Source: an uncultured Collinsella sp. (GTDB taxonomy: Bacteria; Actinomycetota; Coriobacteriia; Coriobacteriales; Coriobacteriaceae). Taken from it: a DNA stretch of 8,668 nucleotides. This document shows positions 1 to 5,721 of this stretch, in pieces. The translations under genes were made by a program, and so were the position numbers. Within the stretch, counting starts at the first letter, position 1; each line of letters begins with the position of its first letter. The notes below the pieces were generated by a model, which had not been told where the DNA came from, did not search any database, and worked only from the letters and a program-made list of their open reading frames with translations. The DNA is taken from the NCBI GenBank assembly GCA_905211615.1, contig CAJMBB010000080.1, positions 1 through 8,668 on the forward strand. The letters are read 5' to 3'.

Positions 1-907
1 GTGGCAGACGAGGCCGCCGATGACACCTTCTACGCCGTCGCCAACTACACGGCCTTCCCGCCGCTGGTCAAGGAACTCGACGGACTGAAGGGCGCCACCG
101 CCGACGCTGTTGCCGGGCGCGCCGTAGCCCGTGCCGACGGCAGCGCTCTTCCTGTCGACATCGCGCCAGTCGAGCTTTCGCGCCCGCTGCGCATCGTCTA
201 CCTGTATCCCGATGCCCTTAACCTCTACGGCGACGGCGGCAACGTTATCGCGCTCGAGCGCCTGGCGTGGCATTCCCGTGCGCGTGGACGAGGTCCGTAT
301 GGGCGAAACGCTTGATTTGACCGATGCCGATATCGTCATGATGGGTGGAGGCTCCGACCGTGACCAGCTAGCCGTGGCACACGAGCTGCTCGCCCAAAAA
401 GACAAGGTCGCGGCCTATGTTGAGGATGGCGGCTCGCTGCTTGCCATCTGTGGCAGCTATCAGCTGCTCGGCCGTTCGTACTATATGGGCGAGGATCGCA
501 TCGAGGGTCTGGGGGTCATTGCCGCCGAAACCGTACGCGGCTCCGACCGCCTGATCGGCAACGTAGCCGTCAAAACCGACCTGGCACCCGAGCCCTTTGT
601 GGGATTCGAGAACCATGGTGGCCGCACGCTTTTGGACGCCGATGCCACGCCGCTCGGAACGTCCGTCGTCACGGGCACCGGCAACAACGGCGATGATGGC
701 CTTGAGGGCCTCATCTACAAGGGCGTCATCGGCACGTACCTGCACGGACCGGCACTGCCCAAGAACCCCGAGCTCGCCGACTGGCTGATCGCGCACGCCC
801 TCGAGCGGCGCGGCGATGCGCAGGCCACAGCCCTGCTGCCGCTCAAGCCCCTCGACGACACCTACGAGCACGCCGCCCACGACGTCGCCATGAAGCTCCT
901 CCCCTAG
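1..907 (+). pseudogene. gatD: MurT (C-terminus)-GatD fusion, frameshifted, 5' end outside window
   Basis: GatD is the glutaminase that feeds ammonia to MurT for amidation of lipid II D-Glu. Frame 1 opens with a MurT-like C-terminal end (FYAVANYTAFPPLVKEL), then a linker of about 40 residues, then a GatD N-terminus (LRIVYLYPDALNLYGDGGNV). There is no stop and no ATG, GTG or TTG codon in between, so the two domains look fused. Frame 1 then stops at 313-315. GatD continues in frame 2 from about 265 (WRGIPVRVDEV) to the TAG at 905-907. The class I amidotransferase Cys in ICGSYQLLG is codon 449-451, and the His in GTYLHGPALPKNP is codon 743-745. The GTG at position 1 is only the window edge, not a credible start. 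The break is either a real mutation or a sequencing error. The family assignment is confident; whether the gene is dead is not. Confidence 0.82.
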
Positions 908-913
908 CACCTC

Positions 914-951
914 ACCACCACAAAGGGGACAGGCACCTTTGTGGTGGTTTT
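914..951 (+). terminator. 13-bp hairpin with T tract after gatD; REP-like
   Basis: A perfect 13-bp stem (914-926 with 936-948) closes a 9-nt loop, GGACAGGCA, and is followed by TTTT. It starts 7 nt after the gatD stop codon, so it fits an intrinsic terminator. The core GGGGACAGGCACC resembles short dispersed palindromes linked in many bacteria to REP-associated (RAYT/TnpA_REP) transposases. That link is from memory and is not shown by the window. Confidence 0.7.
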
Positions 952-960
952 GACCCGTCC

Positions 961-1110
961 CGGCGGTTTGTCTCAATCTGTAACATCTAGACCGTTAAAA
1001 GTCGTCTTACTGTTACAGAATGAGATGTTCGTCCCGACGCCTGCCTTTTGTCTCGATCTGTAACACATAGAGCCGATTTATCAGCCCAGATGTTACAGGT
1101 TGAGATGTTT
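961..1110. repeat. Two 80-bp tandem units, each centred on a 55-nt palindrome
   Basis: Positions 961-1040 and 1041-1120 align without gaps at a period of exactly 80. Each unit carries inverted 15-nt arms: TCTCAATCTGTAACA with TGTTACAGAATGAGA at 971-985/1011-1025, and TCTCGATCTGTAACA with TGTTACAGGTTGAGA at 1051-1065/1091-1105. By my count about 41 of 50 arm and flank positions match between units, but only about 5 of 20 loop positions. In unit 2 the two arm differences are G-T pairs. No coding frame explains the pattern. It looks like a dispersed palindromic repeat or a pair of protein or RNA recognition sites. Confidence 0.75.
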
Positions 1111-1187
1111 GAAGATCGGGATAGAGAGCCAGCTCCTATGTGGTGGTTTTCCAGTTTGCCAACGATATACGCGCCGGCAAAAAAGTC

Positions 1188-1196
1188 TGCTATACT
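1188..1196 (+). promoter_or_regulatory. Extended -10 promoter of tRNA-Glu
   Basis: TGCTATACT gives an extended -10 (TG at 1188-1189, TATACT at 1191-1196), ten bases before the mature tRNA 5' end. No convincing -35 hexamer lies 16-18 bp upstream, which is typical of extended -10 promoters. Confidence 0.6.
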
Positions 1197-1206
1197 CTTT
1201 CCCGCT

Positions 1207-1283
1207 GTCCCCATCGTCTAGCGGCCAAGGACGCCACCCTTTCAAGGTGGATATCGCGGGTTCGAATCCCGCTGGGGGCACCA
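1207..1283 (+). tRNA. tRNA-Glu (anticodon TTC), CCA encoded
   Basis: A full cloverleaf can be drawn. The acceptor stem pairs 1207-1213 with 1273-1279 (one T-G wobble). A D arm runs from 1216 to about 1232. The anticodon stem pairs 1234-1238 with 1246-1250 around loop CTTTCAA, giving anticodon TTC at 1241-1243 and hence glutamate. The T arm pairs 1256-1260 with 1268-1272 around TTCGAAT. A is the discriminator base at 1280, and CCA is encoded at 1281-1283. It is a stand-alone gene with its own -10 element upstream and a terminator 12 nt downstream. Short open frames over this stretch on either strand are artefacts of the tRNA. Confidence 0.97.
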
Positions 1284-1294
1284 TTTAAACTGAG

Positions 1295-1327
1295 AAGCCC
1301 GTTCACCCTCGCGGTGGCGGGCTTTTT
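1295..1327 (+). terminator. Intrinsic terminator of tRNA-Glu
   Basis: AAGCCCG (1295-1301) pairs with CGGGCTT (1318-1324), with an inner CACC/GGTG stem (1304-1307 with 1313-1316). The T tract spans 1323-1327. It lies 12 nt after the CCA end. Confidence 0.88.
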
Positions 1328-1340
1328 GCTACCGATATGC

Positions 1341-1355
1341 CGGGATTCGAACCCG
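1341..1355 (-). repeat. Isolated tRNA T-arm-like sequence (copy 1, reversed)
   Basis: On the minus strand this reads CGGG-TTCGAAT-CCCG, a complete T stem-loop core. GGGATTCGAACCCG (1342-1355) is the exact reverse complement of 1257-1270 in tRNA-Glu. No acceptor partner or anticodon arm could be found on the minus strand within tRNA distance, so it is a fragment, not a gene. Confidence 0.6.
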
Positions 1356-1370
1356 ACAGGGTGCGGAGCT

Positions 1371-1446
1371 GAGGAAACGCGAAGCGTTTTCCAGCGCAGC
1401 ACGCGAGGGCCGTAGGCCCGAAGCGAAAGCGGGCGGCGTCAGCCGC
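1371..1446. repeat. Chain of short GC-rich hairpins
   Basis: Three closely spaced tight hairpins are present. AAACGC/GCGTTT pairs 1375-1380 with 1384-1389 and extends with GG/CC across one bulged T. GGGCC/GGCCC pairs 1407-1411 with 1415-1419. GCGGC/GCCGC pairs 1433-1437 with 1442-1446. Loops are 3-4 nt. The minus-strand frame over it has no recognisable protein family. It is probably structural or repeat DNA; its function is unknown. Confidence 0.55.
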
Positions 1447-1481
1447 ACGCGACATCCCTCATCGCCCACCACCGAATTGTT

Positions 1482-1513
1482 AGGCCTCCAGCGATGGAGG
1501 CCTTTCTTTTTTT
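1482..1513 (+). terminator. Strong + strand intrinsic terminator with no assigned gene
   Basis: AGGCCTCCA (1482-1490) and TGGAGGCCT (1495-1503) form a perfect 9-bp stem with a GCGA loop. A T-rich tract runs to 1513. There is no T tract on the other strand, so it works only on + transcripts. The tRNA already has its own terminator at 1295-1327, so this one may serve a short unannotated transcript between about 1328 and 1481, or back up read-through. Confidence 0.8.
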
Positions 1514-1532
1514 CAGGCCCATCGCAGGGGGG

Positions 1533-1546
1533 GGGATTCGAACCCG
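1533..1546 (-). repeat. Isolated tRNA T-arm-like sequence (copy 2, reversed), next to a G9 run
   Basis: GGGATTCGAACCCG repeats positions 1342-1355 exactly, 191 bp downstream, and is again the reverse complement of the tRNA-Glu T arm. It is preceded by nine consecutive G (1527-1535). The stem would be CGGG/CCCC on the minus strand, so it is degenerate. No tRNA body is attached. Confidence 0.55.
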
Positions 1547-1589
1547 CCAGCACGTCTGTCACAAAGGCCGTGGCCAAATAATGGCAAAA

Positions 1590-1768
1590 ATGAGTACTGC
1601 TACTTTGCTTGCAACATATAAAAAGATGGCGTTTGCGTAAGTTACGCAGCATATGTCCATTATTAGGACTAACAGTTAGATCACAATCGTGCATTCATCG
1701 CCATTTCGACTTGCTATCTGGCCTTATTAGTCCAAAATTGCTGCTACCAAATCGGTAGCAGTACTCAT
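1590..1768. repeat. AT-rich island bounded by 14-bp inverted repeats (MITE-like)
   Basis: ATGAGTACTGCTAC (1590-1603) recurs as a perfect inverted copy at 1755-1768. The 179-bp segment is clearly richer in A+T than its neighbours. It also holds a 15-nt palindrome (TGCGTAAGTTACGCA, 1634-1648) and a GGACTAA/TTAGTCC pair (1666-1672 and 1727-1733, approximate on the left side). Each terminal repeat starts an ATG-led micro-frame pointing inward: 16 codons at 1590-1640 (+) and 13 codons at 1768-1727 (-). Both read MSTAT at the N-terminus, but neither has a Shine-Dalgarno site. No transposase and no clear target-site duplication are seen. Confidence 0.55.
1734..1761 (-). terminator. Possible terminator of the arg operon (weak)
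   Basis: An 8-bp stem, CTGCTACC (1741-1748) with GGTAGCAG (1754-1761), has a 5-nt loop. On the minus strand it is followed by CAATTTT. It lies about 140 nt beyond the argD stop codon. The T tract is short and offset, so this is only a candidate. The same arm also belongs to the 1755-1768 inverted repeat. Confidence 0.3.
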
Positions 1769-1786
1769 ATTTAATGTTTTTTGACC

Positions 1787-1838
1787 AGCGGGTCTCCCTG
1801 CCTTAGCAAATCTAAGGCAAAACGGGTTTCAGACCGCT
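1787..1838. repeat. 52-nt two-tier hairpin downstream of argD
   Basis: An outer stem pairs 1787-1795 with 1831-1838 (8 bp, one bulged G at 1792). A CCC/GGG pairing (1796-1798 with 1824-1826) is possible next. The inner stem TGCCTTAG/CTAAGGCA (1799-1806 with 1812-1819) is a perfect 8 bp with a CAAAT loop. Six T lie on the + strand side before the structure (about 1777-1782), so there is no T tract placed to make it an ordinary terminator on either strand. It could slow or protect the 3' end of the arg mRNA, or be a repeat element. Confidence 0.5.
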
Positions 1839-1903
1839 GAATCATGCCGCATAGGGCACGTCCGCAGTCCGGAACCCGGTCCAAATTGAGTTATTGCGCC
1901 GCG

Positions 1904-3187
1904 TTAGCCCAAGACACCCGACAGGATCTCGACCAGACTGTCCACGTCGGCTTCCTCGCAGACGAGCGGCGGCAAGAAACGCAGCGTATGGGCACCCGTA
2001 GCGTTAATCACGACACCGGCGGCCAGCGCGCGGGCAGCAATATCATGCGCATCGCCCGCAGCGTCATCCAAATCGCATCCGAGCATCAGGCCGCGGCCAC
2101 GAACCTCAACCACGTGCGGGAGCTTGGCCAGCGCCTGCTCCATATAGGCGCCCACCTTGGCGGCATGCTCGGCATAATCGCCACGCACAAGCGCGGAGAG
2201 CGTCGCGGCACACGCCGCGATGGCCAGGCAGCTACCGCCAAAGGTCGAGCCGTGGTCGCCCGGCTTAAACACGTCGGCAATCTCCTTCTTTGCCACGACG
2301 GCGCCCATAGGCACGCCGTCGGCAATGCCCTTGGCAAGGCTCATGATGTCGGGCTCCACGCCATAGGTCTGGAACGCAAACGGCTTGCCGGAGCGGAAGA
2401 TGCCGCACTGGACCTCGTCGGCGATAAGCACGGCGCCCACTTCGTGTGCCAGGTCGCGCGCTGCCGCCATAAACTCCTCGGTCATGGGGTGCACGCCACT
2501 CTCACCCTGGATCGGCTCGAGCATCACGGCACAAATCTCGCTCCCCAGCTGCTTAAAGATCGCACGCAGCTCGTCCACATCGTTGGGCGCGCAGGCCACA
2601 AAGCCACCCGGCAGCGGGCGGAAGCTGTCCTGCAGCCAATCCTGCATGGTGGCGGCAATGGTCTCGAGCGTACGGCCGTGGAAGCCGCCGCGCATGCACA
2701 CGATGGTGTTGCCGCCATTAGCGGCACGCTTGGCGTACAGGCGCGCGAGCTTCATCGAGCCCTCATTGGCCTCGGCGCCAGAGTTGGCAAAGAAGGTCTC
2801 CCAAACCTGCTCATCCGCAGCCGGGGCACCAAGAGCAGCTGCCGTGGTCTCATCGCCGGCGGCAATGGCATCGGCAAGCACGCGCGCACCATCTACCTCG
2901 TCGTTAGCAAGCTTGGACAGCAGCGCCGCGACCTGTCCACGCTGCTCGATGTAGAAGTAATTGGAGACATGCATGAGCTTTTTGGTCTGTGCCTCGAGCG
3001 CCGAGAGCACAGCCGGGTCGCCATGACCTAGGCTGCACACGCCGATGCCGGCAAGAAAGTCGAGGTACTCACGGCCATCGTCGCCGGTGAGCTTCATGCC
3101 GTGACCCTCGACAAACTCTACCGGAGAGCGGCCAAAGGTATGCATAACGTAATGGGATTCAAGCGATTGCTGAGCTGCAAGTGACAT
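1904..3187 (-). CDS. argD: Acetylornithine aminotransferase
   Basis: PLP-dependent class III aminotransferase that converts N-acetylglutamate semialdehyde to N-acetylornithine using glutamate; cytosolic. Visible marks in the 427 residues are SGAEANE (136-142), FHGRT (169-173), the PLP-ring Asp in IADEVQ (D257), the Schiff-base Lys in SLAKGI (K286), and HGSTFGG (312-318). The ATG start has AAAGG about 9 nt upstream. It is last in argC-argJ-argB-argD, 69 bp behind argB. At 427 residues it is longer than the usual 390-400. The excess lies at about 95-128, an Ala- and acid-rich stretch (DEVDGARVLADAIAAGDETT) between the LxxKL helix and FFANSGAEANE, where typical ArgD proteins have only a short turn. 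Related aminotransferases such as ornithine or succinylornithine transaminase share the fold, but the operon context favours ArgD. Confidence 0.95.
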   Translation of the reverse strand: MSLAAQQSLESHYVMHTFGRSPVEFVEGHGMKLTGDDGREYLDFLAGIGVCSLGHGDPAVLSALEAQTKKLMHVSNYFYIEQRGQVAALLSKLANDEVDGARVLADAIAAGDETTAAALGAPAADEQVWETFFANSGAEANEGSMKLARLYAKRAANGGNTIVCMRGGFHGRTLETIAATMQDWLQDSFRPLPGGFVACAPNDVDELRAIFKQLGSEICAVMLEPIQGESGVHPMTEEFMAAARDLAHEVGAVLIADEVQCGIFRSGKPFAFQTYGVEPDIMSLAKGIADGVPMGAVVAKKEIADVFKPGDHGSTFGGSCLAIAACAATLSALVRGDYAEHAAKVGAYMEQALAKLPHVVEVRGRGLMLGCDLDDAAGDAHDIAARALAAGVVINATGAHTLRFLPPLVCEEADVDSLVEILSGVLG

Positions 3188-3256
3188 GGGATGCCTTTCG
3201 TTGGGCGCCAGACGGCGCGGGGCTATGGGTGCAGGAATGGGGCGGCTGCGGGTCAG

Positions 3257-4237
3257 CTAGACCGTCTGAAGCTTCTCGACCTCGTCAAGGTTTTCGGTCA
3301 GACGCGCAGCAAACGTCGAAAGCGGATGCGGATGCGTATCGAACTCGTAAGCCGTCTCGGTGGAATGGATCACGGTGCCGACACCGGCATCGGTCAGCAG
3401 CTCCAGGAGCAGCGAATGCGGCGTAGTACCGTTAATGATGTGGGCACGAAATACGCCGCCGGTAAGCGCATCGACGGCCGCACGCAGCTTGGGAATCATG
3501 CCCTTATCGACCTCGCCGCCGTAGAGCATTTCGTTAACCTCGTCGAGCGTTAGGTTGGAGATAAGCGAGTCCTTGTCGCTAAAGTCCTTGTACAGGCCAT
3601 CGACATCGGTCAAAAAGATCGCCTTATGCGCGTGGAGCGCCGCGGCAACGGCACCGGCGGCGGTATCGGCGTTGATGTTGAAGAAACCGCCGTCCTCCCC
3701 CGCCGCGACGGTGGCGATGACGGGAATGTACTCGCTATCGAGTAAGCGCTCGATATAGTCGGTGTTGACGTGCGTCACTTTGCCCACGCGACCGAGCTCG
3801 GGGTCGAGCGGCTCGGCGATGAGCGTGCCGGCATCGCTGCCCGACACGCCCACGGCCAGGTTGCCGTGGTGGTTGATGGCAGCAACCAGCTCCTGGTTAA
3901 CCTTGCCGCCCAGCACCTCGCGCACGATATCCATAGTCGCCGGCGAGGTCACGCGCTGGCCGTTCTTAAACTCGACGGGAATATCGTAATGGCTCAGCGC
4001 CTCGTTGATAGCCTTGCCGCCGCCGTGCACGATGACGGGGCGCATACCGATGATCTTGAGCAAAACGATGTCGCTCATCACGTCGCGGCGCAGCTGCTCA
4101 TCAACCATGGCGGCTCCGCCATATTTGATAACAACCGTCTTGCCGGTCAGGTTCTTAATCCACGGCAGCGCTTCGAACAGCAGCTGCGCGGTTGCTTCGT
4201 TGGATTCGCTCGAACGACAATCGCGTGCGAATTTCAT
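3257..4237 (-). CDS. argB: Acetylglutamate kinase
   Basis: Phosphorylates N-acetylglutamate to N-acetylglutamyl phosphate; an amino-acid-kinase fold enzyme and usually the arginine-inhibited step in cyclic-pathway bacteria. The 326 residues show the phosphate-binding VVIKYGGAAM (K38 at 34-44), HGGGKAIN (71-78), NINADTAAG (187-195), FLTDVDGLY (208-216) and VDKGMIPKL (243-251). The N-terminal segment before residue 30 (ATAQLLFEALPWIKNL) matches the extra helix that arginine-sensitive hexameric enzymes use for feedback control, so inhibition by arginine is likely (inference). The ATG start has GAGG about 7 nt upstream. It is 81 bp from argJ and 69 bp from argD. The family usually ends near GTxI at about residue 290; here some 35 more residues follow (TETAYEFDTHPHPLSTFAARL...), an unusual polar tail. 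Confidence 0.96.
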   Translation of the reverse strand: MKFARDCRSSESNEATAQLLFEALPWIKNLTGKTVVIKYGGAAMVDEQLRRDVMSDIVLLKIIGMRPVIVHGGGKAINEALSHYDIPVEFKNGQRVTSPATMDIVREVLGGKVNQELVAAINHHGNLAVGVSGSDAGTLIAEPLDPELGRVGKVTHVNTDYIERLLDSEYIPVIATVAAGEDGGFFNINADTAAGAVAAALHAHKAIFLTDVDGLYKDFSDKDSLISNLTLDEVNEMLYGGEVDKGMIPKLRAAVDALTGGVFRAHIINGTTPHSLLLELLTDAGVGTVIHSTETAYEFDTHPHPLSTFAARLTENLDEVEKLQTV

Positions 4238-4318
4238 AATCTGCCTCGTCTTTCATATCGTTATCGCGCCGTGCTCCGCTGTCCGCAATCGCGGCAAGAT
4301 ACGCAGCGTGCCCGGAAT

Positions 4319-5587
4319 CTAGGAACGGTAGTCGCCGTTGATGGAGATGTACTCATGCGTGAGGTCGCAGGTCCACACGGTCGTTGCCGCGTCGCCTGCG
4401 CCCAGGTCGGCCGAGATCACGATCTCGGGCGCCTCGAAACGTCGTAGAGCCTCGTCCTCGTCAAAGGGAACAGTCAGACCATCGCGACAGACAGGCATGC
4501 CCATCATGTCGATGGAAACGTCTTCCTGATTAAACTTCACGCCGCACTTGCCAAGCGCCATAGCAACGCGGCCCCAGTTGCAGTCGTGGCCGGCGATGCA
4601 GGTCTTAACGAGCGGCGAGTTGGCAACGGCACGGGCGGCGATATCGGCCTCCTCGTCGTTCACGGCGCCGGTAACGTTGACCGTAACAAGCTTAGATGCG
4701 CCCTCACCATCGGCGGCGATATTGCGCGCCAGGCTCTCGCACACCTCGTGCACGGCAAATGCCAACTCGTCAAAGGCATCGGAGCCCTCGACGATAGGCT
4801 CGGCATCTGCGGCAGCGGCGCCGGAGGCAAGCATGATGCAGGTGTCGTTGGTCGAGGTGTCGGAATCGACCGTTACCTTGTTAAAGGTCTGCTTGACGGT
4901 CGAGAGCAGCAGGGCATGAAGTGCCGCAGGCTCGACGGGGGCATCGGTGGTGATAACTGCGATCATGGTGGCCATGTTGGGCATGATCATACCCGAGCCC
5001 TTGCACATTCCGCCTACCGTATAGACATTGCCCGCATGACCCGCAGCCTCACTGACGTAGGATACGGCGTACTCCTTGGAGTGCGTGTCGGTCGTCATGA
5101 TGGCGCGAGCGGCATCGGCGCCACCGTGGGCGGAGAGCGCCTCGTAGGCAGCAGGAATGGCGGTCTCAAACGTGTCGATCGACAGAATCTGGCCAATCAC
5201 ACCCGTGGAGGCAACCAGAATCTGCTGGGGCTCGCAGCCGATGACCTGCGAGGCGATGTTGCACGTCTCGCGCGCGCAGGCAAGGCCCGTCTCGCCCGTG
5301 GCGGCATTCGCGTTGCCGGAGTTGATTGAAACGCCGGCGATGATGCCATAGCCCTTGCCCACACCGCCCAGGTTGGCGCGGCTCACCTGCACAGGCGCTG
5401 CGCAAAAGCGATTGGTCGTAAACACGCCGGCACCGGGACAGGGTTTATCGGGCACGACGAGCGCGTAATCCAAGCGCTCGGGATTCTTGCGAAAACCCGC
5501 ATGAATACCCGCGGCCTTAAAGCCGGCCGCTACCGTAATGCCACCCTCGACGGCACGAATCTTGATATCGAACTGCTCTGTATTCAT
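4319..5587 (-). CDS. argJ: Glutamate N-acetyltransferase / ornithine acetyltransferase
   Basis: Transfers the acetyl group from N-acetylornithine to glutamate, closing the acetyl cycle. Many ArgJ enzymes also acetylate glutamate from acetyl-CoA; which type this is cannot be read here. The protein is made as a precursor that cleaves itself before a Thr, which becomes the N-terminal nucleophile of the beta chain. That site is visible as KGSGMIMPNMATM with Thr207. Other marks are STGVIG (127-132), TTDTHSKE (165-172), DSDTSTNDT (241-249), GHDCNWGR (333-340) and the conserved C-terminus EYISINGDYRS. The length of 422 is normal and nothing is missing. The ATG start is preceded by AAGGA just upstream and by AGGAG a little farther away. 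It sits 134 bp behind argC and 81 bp before argB. No argA or argE is in the window, which fits the cyclic route. Confidence 0.97.
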   Translation of the reverse strand: MNTEQFDIKIRAVEGGITVAAGFKAAGIHAGFRKNPERLDYALVVPDKPCPGAGVFTTNRFCAAPVQVSRANLGGVGKGYGIIAGVSINSGNANAATGETGLACARETCNIASQVIGCEPQQILVASTGVIGQILSIDTFETAIPAAYEALSAHGGADAARAIMTTDTHSKEYAVSYVSEAAGHAGNVYTVGGMCKGSGMIMPNMATMIAVITTDAPVEPAALHALLLSTVKQTFNKVTVDSDTSTNDTCIMLASGAAAADAEPIVEGSDAFDELAFAVHEVCESLARNIAADGEGASKLVTVNVTGAVNDEEADIAARAVANSPLVKTCIAGHDCNWGRVAMALGKCGVKFNQEDVSIDMMGMPVCRDGLTVPFDEDEALRRFEAPEIVISADLGAGDAATTVWTCDLTHEYISINGDYRS

Positions 5588-5721
5588 CGTCCTTACGACT
5601 CCTTATATCAAACAAAAAACGGACATCGGTTGGTGCGCCATGCCAGTCGTGATCATGAGACCAGCTTAAGAGTGGCGCCCCACTCGATGCCCGACTACCA
5701 AATCGTTAACAATCGAATGTG

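Noticed and set aside
251..300. Programmed ribosomal frameshift in gatD
   Set aside because: The only +1-slippery-looking site (TCC-C at about 274) lies after the conserved WRGIP segment, which is already in frame 2. A 5-bp deletion explains the data better.
368..976. Minus-strand open frame (202 codons) over gatD
   Set aside because: Antisense to clear GatD motifs; no family features of its own.
961..1120. CRISPR array
   Set aside because: Only two units, with palindromic repeats enclosing diverged loops rather than constant short repeats with unique spacers; no cas genes.
1330..1420. A complete minus-strand tRNA gene at the T-arm-like sequence
   Set aside because: No 7-bp acceptor partner, anticodon arm or D arm could be placed at the right distance.
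1329..1694. Minus-strand open frame of 121 codons in the intergenic region
   Set aside because: It runs through T-arm fragments, hairpins and a terminator, has abrupt composition changes and no ribosome binding site. Treated as spurious.
1844..3031. Long + strand open frame (395 codons) opposite argD
   Set aside because: Antisense shadow of a G+C-rich gene. Its product has low-complexity Arg/His/Ala composition and no family signature, while argD shows all its motifs.
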